Notes: generated by a model from the letters alone, not told the origin. A DNA stretch of 64,000 nucleotides from Atrina japonica (GCA_030159075.1 BROG01000136.1:558001-622000); one strand, 5' to 3'; positions 13,471 to 33,629 are shown, counted from the first letter of the stretch. A program made the numbers and translations.

Positions 13471-14873
13471 ATTATAATTTGGTAGTATGAAGACAATCGT
13501 TGATTTTTTAGAATCTGCAGATTCAAGAATGCAACTGCAACCTTTCACTTAAGTAAGTTGTTGTTTTGAGTAACCGTAGTGAAATATATTTTCGAAAATT
13601 CCCGAGACCTTGTTGACCACGAGTATTCGATATGTAGGGTTTTCAGAGAAAATAAAAACTCTGTTTACGTACACGTTTTAACTTAACGAGAAGATAATTC
13701 AAAATTTAAAAAAAGAAGGTAACTCTTGGATTATACTGATGACGGATTTATTTTTATAGTTCCTTGGAACATCCAACGAATCACAGAAGGAACATATTCT
13801 AGTTGAAATTGCAATCCCCAATTTTATTCGGTAGTATACAAACAAAACTAATTATAACAAATTGGAATGAAAAAAACCCTCAGATTTCGTTTTTATCTTG
13901 GATTCTTAGATCATTAAAACTTCTCATCTGTCTTTGTATTTTATCGTCCATCAATAATCTTCATGAAAGGGATAAAACTTGTGACTCACAATTCTGAAAA
14001 CAGAGACAAATGCGGTATGTATGTAATAGAAGAATCAATAAAATTACTAACATGTATAAAGAGGCATTAACATTCTTTTTTTTCACATTTATTATGTTCC
14101 TTCATTTGCTGTTTAGATTGATATATAATAACAAAAAAGAGATATACACAGGCAAAAAAACCTTAAAATCCTAAAAACTTTGTGAAAATTTCTCGAGAAA
14201 TATAAAATTTTGTTTTCCTGTGTATGGCTTTTAATTGCTATTGCTACCAAGTACAAGTTGAAAAAATCGAAATATATTTTTTTTCTATTAAACACGGTTA
14301 GTACCCCCATTAAATCGTCACAGGTGCGTGTATACACATTTTCAATGTTATTAAAATGGGCGCGCATGTTCTGTAAATATGCTTAGAGTTTGTGTTTTTA
14401 AATAGTATGAACTCAAAATTATGACGCGTAGCTCTCCCATGGGTGTATCACCGGACATGTACACATTCTTTTCCCATTTGTAAGGGGGAAAGTATACGAA
14501 CCCACAAGGCAATCCCCCATTGTTCAATGTTTCTACTTTAGATCATAGATCTACTGAGCTAACAAGTCAAAACTTATATCCAAATGCTTTTGTCAACAAG
14601 ATCATATATGCATTCCATATACCAAGATTTAATTACACACATCGTGAATGGAAAAGTAGGAGAGCAATAGTTATTACGGAAATGCCGACAATTTGAGGAC
14701 CATTAAAATAACATGTATTATATTTTCCGCTTTTGAGAACACCTGAGGCAAACCGTGAACAGCATTCTAATTTTTGGTATGGGCGTTTCATAAACTAATA
14801 CAATGCAAGGAACAAAATACCTTAATTTCCAAGGGATGCTGATCTATTTTTCAGGTTTAAGTCTTTACTTTAC

Positions 14874-25259
<10,386 letters not shown>

Positions 25260-26035
25260 TGTATAAAGCAGTGTCTTGTATACACTTGGCCGTGTCGATG
25301 TAAGATCAGATGTTTTAAAGATAACAGGTTGATATACGTGCTGTGAATGTTATGTTGGAGTAATTGTACATATTTCAAAATACCTCATTAACTTATGTAT
25401 TTGTATGCACGTCTTCCATGTTTTTTTATGAACGTCAGGTCAATGGTACTCGTTTTACTATAGTAACTTGATGTTAAAATATTTTATCCTGTGATTAGAA
25501 CACCCACCCACCCAAAAAAGAAAAATACAATTCGCATTATAAATCGCGTTAGTCTTAAGTTTTTAAATTAAGATTTAGCAATATATTCTTCCCCTCGGAT
25601 ACTCTTTTCGGCATAATAAAAAGAAAAGAAAAACAACAGATTTAAAAACTAACAAAACTGTACATTGTGTTTATAAGCTAGTTCTCCATGTATCTCTGTA
25701 TACAGAGTAATAAATTTGTCATTATGATCGCTCAGGGCAAGTTACTTCATTATAGAGGTCGTCTCGCAAGTGGAAGAACTCGGATTCGATTCTTGATATG
25801 GGTTATATCTGAAACAATAACTAACAGGTAATTGGTCGGTCTAAACATGAAATCGACATTTTATACAAAAAAACTTATCAATTTCACCGGTGTCAGCAAA
25901 TCTGTTTGATGTAGTTCCCCAAGAGTTTATTTTTAATATTCATTTTATGATTTGACAATAAACTAAAAAGACTACATAAAATGCTAAGAATTGAATTCAA
26001 AATAATCATGTATATTGACAGATATAAATACAAGG
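25260..26035. other. AKR copy 1 upstream region
   Basis: I see no gene. This stretch would contain the promoter and 5' UTR of AKR copy 1, but no motif is clear enough to name. Confidence 0.4.
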
Positions 26036-26722
26036 TTATGCTGGGGTTTCTAGTAGACATCTTCGTGGTTTTTGCGGGAAAAGTTTTCCAACAGATTGTC
26101 GGGTACCAATTGTACACCTCTCTTGGCTGACATATTTTTGTATTCATATGAAGCGGAATTTATACAGTCTCTGCTCTCCAAAGGAAACAAACAGTTAGCA
26201 TCTCGGTTCAATTTTACTTACAGGTATATCGACGATGTTCTGTCCATAAATAATTCAGAATTTCAGAATTACCTCGGCCAGATGTATCCTATTGAGCTAG
26301 AGATCAATGAGACGACAGAGAGCAACACATCTGCTTCTTACCTAGATTTACTCTTGTCGATTGGAAAAGACTTTCAACTTCACACATCCCTCTATGACAA
26401 ACGAGGCGATTTCAATTTCCATATCACAAACTTCCCGTTTCTAAGTAGTAATATTCCATCTTCTCCTGCCTATGGCGTTTTCATTTCACAACTTATACGT
26501 TATGCCAGGGCATGCTCTTCTTATGAATGTTTTATTCTGCGAGCTAAACGACTAGCCAATAAACTACTTACACAACGTTACGAATTTGACCCGTTCATCG
26601 AACTAGAAAGGTTTCCATGGAACATTTGTGACGGGTGTGGCATGCCAGCAGAAAACGCTGACTCCTTCCGGACACCTGGTCTTATCCCGTTTGGGATTCG
26701 TAATTGCTCTACATGTTGAGAC
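26036..26722 (+). mobile_element. Penelope-like retroelement copy C (RT C-terminal half)
   Basis: A long open frame (26072-26719) carries the C-terminal half of the reverse transcriptase: CTPLLADIFLYSYEAEFIQ, YRYIDDVLSINN with the catalytic YIDD, SASYLDLLLSIGKD, HTSLYDKRGDFNFHIT, AYGVFISQLIRYARACSSYE. It ends ICDGCGMPAENADSF. A frameshift lies just before it at the GIPMG block (26090-26110). It belongs to a second subfamily shared with 55630-56610. Only about 200 bp separate it from the Polinton's left end. Confidence 0.75.
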
Positions 26723-26919
26723 CATTTGCACATCTAATTCGTCGTGTTATAATGGACTTGAGGTTTGAGTATTGATTGGTACTTCTTCAATTTTACTTCA
26801 ATATAAAGTTGACTAGTGAATGTCTTAAATATAAATCCTATTTATAGTGCAAGCAATAAGTGCCATATTTAAAAAGTGGCTTGCAGGAAAGTGATAGCAC
26901 TTGATACATTTACAAAAGA

Positions 26920-26925
26920 GAACAA
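26920..26925. repeat. Polinton target-site duplication, left copy
   Basis: GAACAA immediately precedes the left TIR and is repeated exactly at 43430-43435. Six bp is the standard Polinton/Maverick duplication length. Confidence 0.95.
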
Positions 26926-27125
26926 AGTAGTTATGTCCCCCACTTTGCGGCACCCTTTTCCGAGAACTGGACGACGTGTCCATTTCCGGGAATTCAGGAG
27001 TCACGTGATCGCACATACAGGTAAATGTCGTTATATATAGACGATGATATATAACGTGTTTATTGGATGACACGCGACACGGGTGATTTCAATTTTATCC
27101 GTTCCTAGAGATGACACGCTCCCGT
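26926..27125 (+). repeat. Polinton left terminal inverted repeat (200 bp)
   Basis: Begins AGTAGTTATGTCCCCCACTT and matches the reverse complement of 43230-43429 over all 200 bp as read by eye. It includes a hairpin (arms CGTTATATAT at 27029-27038 and ATATATAACG at 27047-27056). Similarity beyond 27125 is limited to the promoter-like motif. Confidence 0.97.
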
Positions 27126-27127
27126 AC

Positions 27128-27147
27128 GGGTGTCCCAATGGTATAGT
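27128..27147 (+). promoter_or_regulatory. Candidate Polinton promoter motif, upstream of polB
   Basis: GGGTGTCCCAATGGTATAGT ends 51 nt before the polB ATG. The same block, near-identical, lies 44 nt before the ATG of the repeat-protein gene ending at 42368 and 48 nt before the one ending at 43125. It combines a CCAAT-like core with a TATA-like TATAGT. A promoter role is inferred from position and conservation only. Confidence 0.5.
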
Positions 27148-27198
27148 GTGTCATATATTGAAAATGCGTTAAACAATTTAACGGCTATTTAAAAGAAC

Positions 27199-30100
27199 AT
27201 GTCTCGTACACAACGATCTACCGAGAGGTTATTGGATTTACCGATCCCGCCCGAGAGATCTGTTACGAGTCAATATATCGAACCGTTATTGGATCTCCCG
27301 ATTCCCCCCGATTTTAAAAAAAAGTTTTTAAGACCCAAACGCGTCTACACGGGTCAGACCTATCGTTTTGATAAAATTTCTGAGACAGAGATTAAAAAGT
27401 TTACAACCTGGTCGGACGAATATAAAGTAGTTCTATTGAGGGACAGACCTATTGATATAGACCTTTTATTCGTACACCTCGTGAGGTCGGTGATAAATGC
27501 TAGGAGGTTACGAAACGGTGATAAATTTCGCATCATCATCAATCACCCGAAATTCCCGAAACCGTACAGTACGAAATATATCACCGTCTCGGGGGATTTG
27601 TCCGAAGAGTTATTCAAAGCATTGCAAGAGTATATAGAATATTACGAGGTGCCCTTAGACGAAGTAGAAATATTCGTCCATTCTACGAAAATGCCGAGAG
27701 GGAAGGGGAGACCCAAAGAACCGGCGACAAAGGAGACCTCGTCGTCGAAAAGAAGTATCATCACGATTAAAAACGACGACGCCACGTGTCTGGCACGAGC
27801 CATCGTGACGGCGGTGGCCAATAAACATAAAGATAAATGGACGAATTCCCAACTTCGAGATGGTTTCAATAGGAGTCGAAAATTACAAAGGGTCGAAGCG
27901 TTAAAACTTCACGAAGAAGCGGGCGTTCCCGTCCTGGATCACGGTTGTACCTTAGAAGACGTGAAAACGTTTGCCGATCACCTGGGCGTACAGATCAACA
28001 TAGTGGACGGCGATCGGTTCAACGAAATCATCTATACGACCGAAGGAAGCAACGACGACGCGATTTATCTGTACAAGAATAAAAATCACTTCGACGTGAT
28101 TACGACCATGACGGGGTTTTTGGGTAAAAGACATTACTGTCACTCGTGTAAAGAATCGTACGACAAACGAGATCGTCACAGATGCCCAGAAAAGTGTTTA
28201 TCGTGCTTCGGTTATGATTGTCCGGGGGGCGAAAGGAAAGTGTGCGACGATTGTAACAGAGCGTTTTTCGGCGAAGACTGTTTTAAGGAACATAAACGCG
28301 TCAGAGGCACGCGAGATGACAAACCGGACGTGGTTTGTTCACTCGTTCAGAAATGTTTAAAGTGCGAACGGGTGGTCAAGAACTTGGAGTTCCATGTATG
28401 TGGCCATTCTGAATGTCCGAATTGCCAAGAATACGTCGACATGACGACGCACAAGTGTTTCATGCTCAAGAAACGATGTAAGGGCGGCAACTGCACGAAA
28501 AAGAAACCGTGCGAGGAGACGAAAAAAGGGATGTTTGAATGGTGTTACAGTTGTAAAACGCGAACGACAGAGTATTATTTTTACGACATAGAAGCCACGC
28601 AAGACACCGGCGTTCACATACCGAATCTAATCGTGTGCCAAGACTTTGACGGTAAACAATACGAATTTTCTACCGTAGACGAGTTCTGTGAGTTTGCCTC
28701 GTGCAAAAACGCTACGTTCATCGCCCACAATGCCAAAGCGTACGACGCGCAGTTTTTGTTAAAGTATTTCGTGGAGCATAACATTAAACCCTATTGCATT
28801 TATAACGGTACGAAGATCATGTACATGGAAACCGATTATACTCGCTTTATCGATTCCATACATTTTGTCCAATCCGCTCTGGCGGAGTTTCCGAAGACGT
28901 TTGGTCTGACCGAACTCAAAAAAGGGTATTTCCCTCATTATTTCAACAAACCGTGTCACCAACGTTACGTAGGACCGTTGCCCAGTAAAAAACACTACGG
29001 TGTCGATCACATGAGCAAACGTAACAGGGAAGAGTTTTTAAAGTGGTACGAGGTGCGAAAGAACGACGTGTTTGATTTTCAGAAAGAACTGAGGGGGTAC
29101 TGCATGTCCGACGTCGACATATTACGACGGTCCATGTTGAAATTCAGGGAAGACTTTATCGCGTTGGAAAACATAGATCCGTTACAGTACGTGACGATAG
29201 CGTCTGTGTGCATGACCGTCTACAGAAGCAATTACATGCCCAAAAAGACGATAGCCGTCCATAACGATAACGTCGTTCACGAAACGTACAGCGCGAAATC
29301 CATTTCTTGGCTGGATCACGTGGCCGAGAGAGACGGCGTCGTCATACGACACGCGTTGAGCGGCGGCGAGGTGACTCTGCCCGACATCGGTAAAGTCGAC
29401 GGGTATTGCGAAGACACGAGGACGGTTTACGAATTTCAAGGGTGTTTCTGGCACGGGTGTAAAAAGTGTTACGCGCGAGACACCCTCAATAACAAGAACC
29501 AATTCGACATGGACACGCTCAGAAAACGAACCTCCGCGAAAAACGAGAAGATACGGCGGGCCGGTTACGCGTTCGTCGAGGCCTGGGAATGCGATACGAA
29601 AGGCATAGACGGTAAAGAGATCGTGACACCGTTAGACCCTCGAGACGCCTTTTTCGGCGGCAGGACCAACGTGACCAAGTTGTTGTACGACTTCGACGGA
29701 GGAGAAAAGGGACGATACGTCGACTTTGTCAGTCTGTACCCGACGGTCCAGTTTTATAAGACCTACCCGGTCGGTCATCCCACCAAAATATATAATCCCG
29801 AGCGCGTCGATAGAACTTGGTTAGGGTTCGTCAAATGTAAAGTCGTGCCGCCCCGGAAATTATATCATCCCGTCCTACCCGTCAAAATGAAATGCGGAAA
29901 TGCCGAAAAGCTCTTGTTCCCGCTGTGTAAGACGTGCGCCGAACGACGGGCACAGAGGGCGTGTGAACACACCGACGAGCAGAGGTCGTTCGCGGGCACG
30001 TCGTGTACTCCCGAGCTATTCAAAGCCTTAGATAAGGGGTACGAGATAGAGAAAATTTACGAAGTTTGGGATTTTCTCTACACCAGCGAGAACGTGGACC

Positions 30101-30969
30101 TTTTTAGAGACTACGTCAAGAAGTTTATGAAGATCAAGATGGAAAGTTCCGCGTTAAAGGTGGGTCCGGGCACCCCTTACGACTCGGAAGAACGGTATAA
30201 AGACATGGTCAGAGAACGATTGGGAATCGACTTGGACGAAATAGAGTATAATCCCGGCATGCGTGCCATCTCTAAATTATGTCTCAACTCTCTCTGGGGC
30301 AAGTTCGGCCAAAGGGTCAACATGAAACAGACTCAATACGTGAACGAACCGAAAGACTTTTATGCCCGGTTGCTGGACGACACGATAGACAATCTCAACA
30401 TTCAGTTCATCAACGACGACATGGTCCAGATGTCTTACGATTTAAAGGGACAATTCGTCGACAAGGTCAATGACGTCAACATCTTCATAGCGTGTTATAC
30501 GACGGCTCATGCCAGAACCATGTTATACGACGTGTTGGATACCCTCGACGATAGAGTGTTAGGAGTCGACACCGATAGTGTGTGGTACATAGATCGCGAC
30601 GACGGGGTCTCGATCGACACGGGTGATAACTTGGGCGATTTGACGGACGAGTTAGGCGGTGATTTCATCACGTCGTGGTGCGCCACCGGTCCCAAATCTT
30701 ATTCGTACGAAACGAACGCGGGTAAAAAGGTGTGTAAGGTCAAGGGATTTAGTCTGAATTACGAAAATTCTCTTTACATCAACCGAGACGCGATGACCGA
30801 CGTCGTCAAAGAAACGCGTAAGAGGATTACGACCGTTCGAGAAAACGCCATCACGAGAGATTCCAAAACCAAACGCGTCGTGAATCGATATCAGGAGAAA
30901 GAGTTTACGTTGTGTTACGATAAACGGGTGATGAAGGACGGTTACGACACGCTTCCCTACGGGTATTAA
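27199..30969 (+). CDS. polB: Polinton protein-primed DNA polymerase B with OTU-like and Vsr-like domains
   Basis: Replicates the element from protein-primed ends. The 1256 aa open with a duplicated LLDLPIPP motif (residues 11-40). An OTU-like cysteine-protease domain follows (about 185-302; DDATCLARAI with Cys197, NHFDV with His297). A Cys/His-rich zinc region spans about 313-452. The 3'-5' exonuclease has Exo I DIEAT (Asp463, Glu465), Exo II HNAKAYD (510-516) and Exo III YCMSDVDIL (634-642). A Vsr-like segment (about 705-800; VDGYC, YEFQGCFWHGC) precedes polymerase motif A DFVSLYP (842-848). Motif B is KLCLNSLWGKFG (1026-1037) and motif C is DTDS (1124-1127). The frame is unbroken. ATG at 27199 is the first in frame and lies 51 nt after the promoter-like motif. 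It converges on the integrase gene with only 26 bp between stops. Confidence 0.97.
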   Translation: MSRTQRSTERLLDLPIPPERSVTSQYIEPLLDLPIPPDFKKKFLRPKRVYTGQTYRFDKISETEIKKFTTWSDEYKVVLLRDRPIDIDLLFVHLVRSVINARRLRNGDKFRIIINHPKFPKPYSTKYITVSGDLSEELFKALQEYIEYYEVPLDEVEIFVHSTKMPRGKGRPKEPATKETSSSKRSIITIKNDDATCLARAIVTAVANKHKDKWTNSQLRDGFNRSRKLQRVEALKLHEEAGVPVLDHGCTLEDVKTFADHLGVQINIVDGDRFNEIIYTTEGSNDDAIYLYKNKNHFDVITTMTGFLGKRHYCHSCKESYDKRDRHRCPEKCLSCFGYDCPGGERKVCDDCNRAFFGEDCFKEHKRVRGTRDDKPDVVCSLVQKCLKCERVVKNLEFHVCGHSECPNCQEYVDMTTHKCFMLKKRCKGGNCTKKKPCEETKKGMFEWCYSCKTRTTEYYFYDIEATQDTGVHIPNLIVCQDFDGKQYEFSTVDEFCEFASCKNATFIAHNAKAYDAQFLLKYFVEHNIKPYCIYNGTKIMYMETDYTRFIDSIHFVQSALAEFPKTFGLTELKKGYFPHYFNKPCHQRYVGPLPSKKHYGVDHMSKRNREEFLKWYEVRKNDVFDFQKELRGYCMSDVDILRRSMLKFREDFIALENIDPLQYVTIASVCMTVYRSNYMPKKTIAVHNDNVVHETYSAKSISWLDHVAERDGVVIRHALSGGEVTLPDIGKVDGYCEDTRTVYEFQGCFWHGCKKCYARDTLNNKNQFDMDTLRKRTSAKNEKIRRAGYAFVEAWECDTKGIDGKEIVTPLDPRDAFFGGRTNVTKLLYDFDGGEKGRYVDFVSLYPTVQFYKTYPVGHPTKIYNPERVDRTWLGFVKCKVVPPRKLYHPVLPVKMKCGNAEKLLFPLCKTCAERRAQRACEHTDEQRSFAGTSCTPELFKALDKGYEIEKIYEVWDFLYTSENVDLFRDYVKKFMKIKMESSALKVGPGTPYDSEERYKDMVRERLGIDLDEIEYNPGMRAISKLCLNSLWGKFGQRVNMKQTQYVNEPKDFYARLLDDTIDNLNIQFINDDMVQMSYDLKGQFVDKVNDVNIFIACYTTAHARTMLYDVLDTLDDRVLGVDTDSVWYIDRDDGVSIDTGDNLGDLTDELGGDFITSWCATGPKSYSYETNAGKKVCKVKGFSLNYENSLYINRDAMTDVVKETRKRITTVRENAITRDSKTKRVVNRYQEKEFTLCYDKRVMKDGYDTLPYGY

Positions 30970-30995
30970 AAATTTATTAATATTGATGATTTTTT

Positions 30996-31865
30996 TTAAT
31001 CGACGACCAATAATTCCTCTCGGACGAACGTTCTCTGAGGTGCCGGTTCTTTGAGCTGATACAGGTCGATGCCCTGCATTCTGAAATGTCTGTCTATGTC
31101 GTGTTTGTCGACGCTCCAGATGGGGTCGGTGGCCCTCCTGCGCCCGCCTTCCAATTCGCCCGGTTGATACAGATATCTTACTTTCGCAAAGGGACTGATG
31201 GGCGGTTGCACTTTATCGACGGGTTCTACCTTTTTGGGCGGGTCGGTCTCTTCGTTGATCGTTTTTACGACTTCCAGCAACCGTTTCACCCATTCTCTGT
31301 TTCTGTCCTTGGTTTTCATCTCTTGATCGTATTGATAGCTAAACAACTGTTCACCCAATGTTCTATTAAATCGCTCGACGATGGCTTGGTCGCGGTGAAG
31401 GTCGACTCGTCCTCTTCTTATTCTCACGCCGTGTCGGGTCATGAGTTTGGTGACGGCGCCCATGAATTCGCGACCGGGATCGACTTGTAATAATTTCGGA
31501 AACGTCAGACGCCGTTCGTAGATCTTTTCGAAGGCGTCGGCCACCTCTCGACTGTCTTTGGTCGTCAGCGGTTCCGCTTCTTTGTAGCGAGTGCCCACGT
31601 CGACCAACGTCAGCGCGTATTTGTACGTTTTTCCGTCTACCTTGTCGTGCGGTAAAAACAACAGGTCGGCCTGGTGAGTGTCGTTTTCTTTCGCGTCTTC
31701 GAATCGGGGTCTCACGATCTTCTTGGGGGTGGGTAGGTAGATTTGCCACACGTCTTGTTTTTTCAGGAATTCCAACGCTTCCTTCTCGCTGACTTTGGCT
31801 GCTTTGGCCAATTTCCCGATGGCAGCCTTTCCCTTCCAATAGTGTTTGTGATAGATCTCTTCCAT
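30996..31865 (-). CDS. int: Polinton integrase (retroviral-type DDE)
   Basis: Catalyses insertion of the element at 6-bp staggered target sites, with the inverted repeats as substrate. In 289 aa the N-terminal part (GKLAKAAKVSEKEALEFLKKQD) is the Polinton-type leader without a recognisable HHCC zinc finger. The catalytic core has Asp in HQADLLFLP, Asp in LLQVDPGREF and Glu in DQAIVERFNRT, the DDE triad with RNase H-fold spacing. The C-terminal segment (DPIWSVDKHDIDRHF and onwards) is the usual Polinton tail. I see no chromodomain. The gene is intact and its ATG follows an A-rich AAAGTAAAATGG context. It is the last gene of a minus-strand run extending back to 35386. Confidence 0.96.
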   Translation of the reverse strand: MEEIYHKHYWKGKAAIGKLAKAAKVSEKEALEFLKKQDVWQIYLPTPKKIVRPRFEDAKENDTHQADLLFLPHDKVDGKTYKYALTLVDVGTRYKEAEPLTTKDSREVADAFEKIYERRLTFPKLLQVDPGREFMGAVTKLMTRHGVRIRRGRVDLHRDQAIVERFNRTLGEQLFSYQYDQEMKTKDRNREWVKRLLEVVKTINEETDPPKKVEPVDKVQPPISPFAKVRYLYQPGELEGGRRRATDPIWSVDKHDIDRHFRMQGIDLYQLKEPAPQRTFVREELLVVD

Positions 31866-31871
31866 TTTACT

Positions 31872-32270
31872 TTAGGCGACGTATTTTTTAACGCCGTAGA
31901 ACACGAGTCCCGTCCCGATCACCACGAAGAGGATTTCCTTGTCTTTCTGTTCTTCCGAGGGTTGATAGAAATCGCTCAACTTTGGCTCGGGAGGCATCGC
32001 CTCTTCTTCCGTCATCTGCGAGTAGAGTCGCATGGCGGCGTCCACTTCTTTGTAGGTGTACAGCGCGTGTCCTTCCTTCTTGAGTCTCTCGTTGAGAAAA
32101 TCTAAACGCTTCGTGCGTTCGTGATTCCATTGATCTCTGGCCTTGGTCAGTTTTTCCATCGCCTCGTCGTGTCTCTTCTGTTCTTCGTGATTCGAGAATA
32201 GAAATTGCGATCCCGAGAAGGCTAGAGCATTGACTAATGCACCGCCTATCATCATCGCGATCGTTGCCAT
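31872..32270 (-). CDS. Conserved Maverick membrane/coiled-coil protein (132 aa)
   Basis: Begins with a hydrophobic segment (about residues 4-24, AMMIGGALVNALAFSGSQFL). A long charged helix follows (about 30-75, EEQKRHDEAMEKLTKARDQW), and a second hydrophobic span ends the protein (about 111-130). I recognise this architecture and the MIGGALVNALAFSGS start from other Mavericks, where the function is unknown. It is probably a virion or membrane-associated protein. Its ATG lies in TATTAAAATGG and its stop is 6 bp from the integrase start. Confidence 0.8.
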   Translation of the reverse strand: MATIAMMIGGALVNALAFSGSQFLFSNHEEQKRHDEAMEKLTKARDQWNHERTKRLDFLNERLKKEGHALYTYKEVDAAMRLYSQMTEEEAMPPEPKLSDFYQPSEEQKDKEILFVVIGTGLVFYGVKKYVA

Positions 32271-32288
32271 TTTAATAGAGTTTTTAGT

Positions 32289-32513
32289 TTATTTCATGAT
32301 ATCAGCGGGGATGAGACCCTTCTTGACCAACATGTCTTTGGTGTACTCGGCGAGCGCAAACTCCAGGAGAATCATCCCGAAGTCCTTCGGGTCTAGATCC
32401 ATCTTGGGTGCGGGCATCTTGAGGACCTTCTTACCAAGTTGCGCGTATCCGATGGCAATTCCAGTGCTGACGGCCGCGTGATACAAGGTGTTGACTAAAT
32501 CTTTTTCACTCAT
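32289..32513 (-). CDS. Small conserved Maverick protein, hydrophobic (74 aa)
   Basis: Starts MSEKDLVNTLYHAAVSTGIA and has a moderately hydrophobic N-terminal helix, then KMPAPKMDLDPKDFGMILLE, then an amphipathic C-terminal helix. The pattern resembles a short protein encoded next to the preceding gene in other Mavericks. The function is unknown; a small membrane or virion protein is likely. Its ATG is preceded by TCTAAA. Confidence 0.7.
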   Translation of the reverse strand: MSEKDLVNTLYHAAVSTGIAIGYAQLGKKVLKMPAPKMDLDPKDFGMILLEFALAEYTKDMLVKKGLIPADIMK

Positions 32514-32535
32514 TTTAGAGACGGAAGAAAATTAT

Positions 32536-32706
32536 TTAATCCGTTTTATCCGTATCATTTCGGGGTTGGACTCTTTTTCTATCACGATACCTCATTGTCC
32601 ATCTCGCACACATGTCGGCGGCAAGCGTAAGACCCGTTATCCCCACGCCGGCGCATATCATGAAAGCCGACACCTCAAAGACGTTTTCCAAAATATTGTT
32701 AGGCAT
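32536..32706 (-). CDS. Small single-pass membrane protein (56 aa)
   Basis: The frame opens with an ATG at 32704-32706 in the element's TATAAAATG context and stops at 32536-32538. The peptide starts MPNNILENVFEV, has one membrane span (about 13-31, SAFMICAGVGITGLTLAA) and a basic tail (RYRDRKR). Placement, strand, spacing and start context match its neighbours, which supports a real gene. No homologue is recognised. Confidence 0.6.
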   Translation of the reverse strand: MPNNILENVFEVSAFMICAGVGITGLTLAADMCARWTMRYRDRKRVQPRNDTDKTD

Positions 32707-32724
32707 TTTATAGTAAATAAAAAA

Positions 32725-32898
32725 TTATTTATCGGGTTTTACCTCTTCTTCGTCGTCTTCTCCGCAGACGTGGTGGACGTGGTGGACGTTAGCTTCCACT
32801 ACTTGTCCGATCATGGCCACGAATAAACTCGTGGTGATGATTCCCGACGCCATCAATGCCGCCGTGTTCATGAACGTTCTCAGTGTCTCGTTACACAT
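32725..32898 (-). CDS. Small single-pass membrane protein, His/acidic tail (57 aa)
   Basis: ATG at 32896-32898 is preceded by TATAAAAAA. The peptide begins MCNETLRTFMNTAALM, carries one hydrophobic span (about 10-37), then an unusual VHHVHHV stretch (possible metal binding) and an acidic EDDEEE tail. Start context, strand and tight spacing match the neighbouring genes. No family is recognised. Confidence 0.6.
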   Translation of the reverse strand: MCNETLRTFMNTAALMASGIITTSLFVAMIGQVVEANVHHVHHVCGEDDEEEVKPDK

Positions 32899-32915
32899 TT
32901 TTTTATAGTAAAAAA

Positions 32916-33629
32916 TTATTTATCGGGTTTTATCTCTTGCTGCTCCAATCGTCTTCTACCAGGGCGTTCCTCCTTTCTTCTAAAAAATCCCCATATCTCG
33001 TCGTTCCACATCATCTTATCCCTGGACTCGTTATTGCGATTTTTACAGCGATACCAGACCAGTTTGTTAACCCAATCAACGGCTGGATCCCAAACTTCGT
33101 TACAGCAATCCTTATAAAGCAGCCAAAAATGTTTATTTTCCCAATCGACGGTAGGATCCCAAACTTCCTTGTCGTTATAGCGAACGCAATAGATCAACCA
33201 ATACCATTTATTGTTCCAATTAACGGCAGGATCCCAGGGTTCGCTGGATCCCTTCTCTAACGTGTAAGAAAGCCATTTTTGTTTATCAACCCAATCCACG
33301 GTAGGATCCCACGGCTCTGGCGAGTTGTCTTGATTTAGACGAAACCAGTGCATTTTGTTAATCCAATCAACGGCTGGATCCCAAACTTCGTTGTAGTTAT
33401 CGAATTGCTTACAAAGCCACCAACATTGTTTATTATACCAATCGACGTCGGGATCGTACGGTACCTTATTGGTATATTTACACCAATGCAATTTATTATT
33501 CCAATTAACGGTAGGCTCCCAGGGTTGGCATCCCTTCTCTAGCGTGTAAAAAAGCCATTTTTGTTTATTAAGCCAATCCACCTCGGGATCCCAGGCGTAA
33601 AAATCGCGATTTAAACTCTCCGAACTCAT
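32916..33629 (-). CDS. WDPxVDW tandem-repeat protein R1 (8 repeats, 237 aa)
   Basis: The protein consists almost wholly of eight units of 21-25 aa with consensus WDPxVDWxNKxxW, then a linker ending in EP or EV. A basic tail (RRKEERPGRRRLEQQ) follows. Three tryptophans and the Asp/Asn-Trp pair are almost invariant. No signal peptide or membrane span. The second paralogous pair is at 41973-42368 and 42583-43125. I do not recognise the family. The Y/W-N...E-P-W-D-P spacing is loosely reminiscent of WW domains, but the extra conserved residues and the closed tandem register argue for a separate repeat fold. The ATG context is CTTAAAAAAAAAGATG. The function is unknown; a virion or host-interaction scaffold is conceivable. 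Confidence 0.75.
   Translation of the reverse strand: MSSESLNRDFYAWDPEVDWLNKQKWLFYTLEKGCQPWEPTVNWNNKLHWCKYTNKVPYDPDVDWYNKQCWWLCKQFDNYNEVWDPAVDWINKMHWFRLNQDNSPEPWDPTVDWVDKQKWLSYTLEKGSSEPWDPAVNWNNKWYWLIYCVRYNDKEVWDPTVDWENKHFWLLYKDCCNEVWDPAVDWVNKLVWYRCKNRNNESRDKMMWNDEIWGFFRRKEERPGRRRLEQQEIKPDK

Larger units (their letters stand above)
9447..14873. other. Gene-poor AT-rich DNA downstream of AKR copy 1
   Basis: I find no supported exon. The stretch holds a MITE-like repeat (11497-11760), a (TA)n tract (12935-13009), a Penelope-like tail fragment (13340-13470) and a partial relative of the MITE (about 14100-14260). The final exon expected for AKR copy 1 was looked for here and not found. Confidence 0.4.

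Noticed and set aside
13981..14010. Candidate last exon of AKR copy 1 near CACAATTCTGAAAACAG
   Set aside because: It does not encode the xHKYYPFxxEF peptide in any frame and has no suitable acceptor.
26036..26722. Penelope-like copy C as part of the Polinton
   Set aside because: It lies outside the TIR and target duplication, with host-like base composition, and has relatives elsewhere in the window.
27360..29502. Antisense ORFs of 60-106 aa inside polB
   Set aside because: Shadow frames of a GC-richer coding region; they lack the element's start context and any domain.
30996..31865. Integrase as evidence for an LTR retrotransposon
   Set aside because: No LTRs, no gag or RT beside it. The TIRs, 6-bp duplication and polB/capsid context identify a Polinton.
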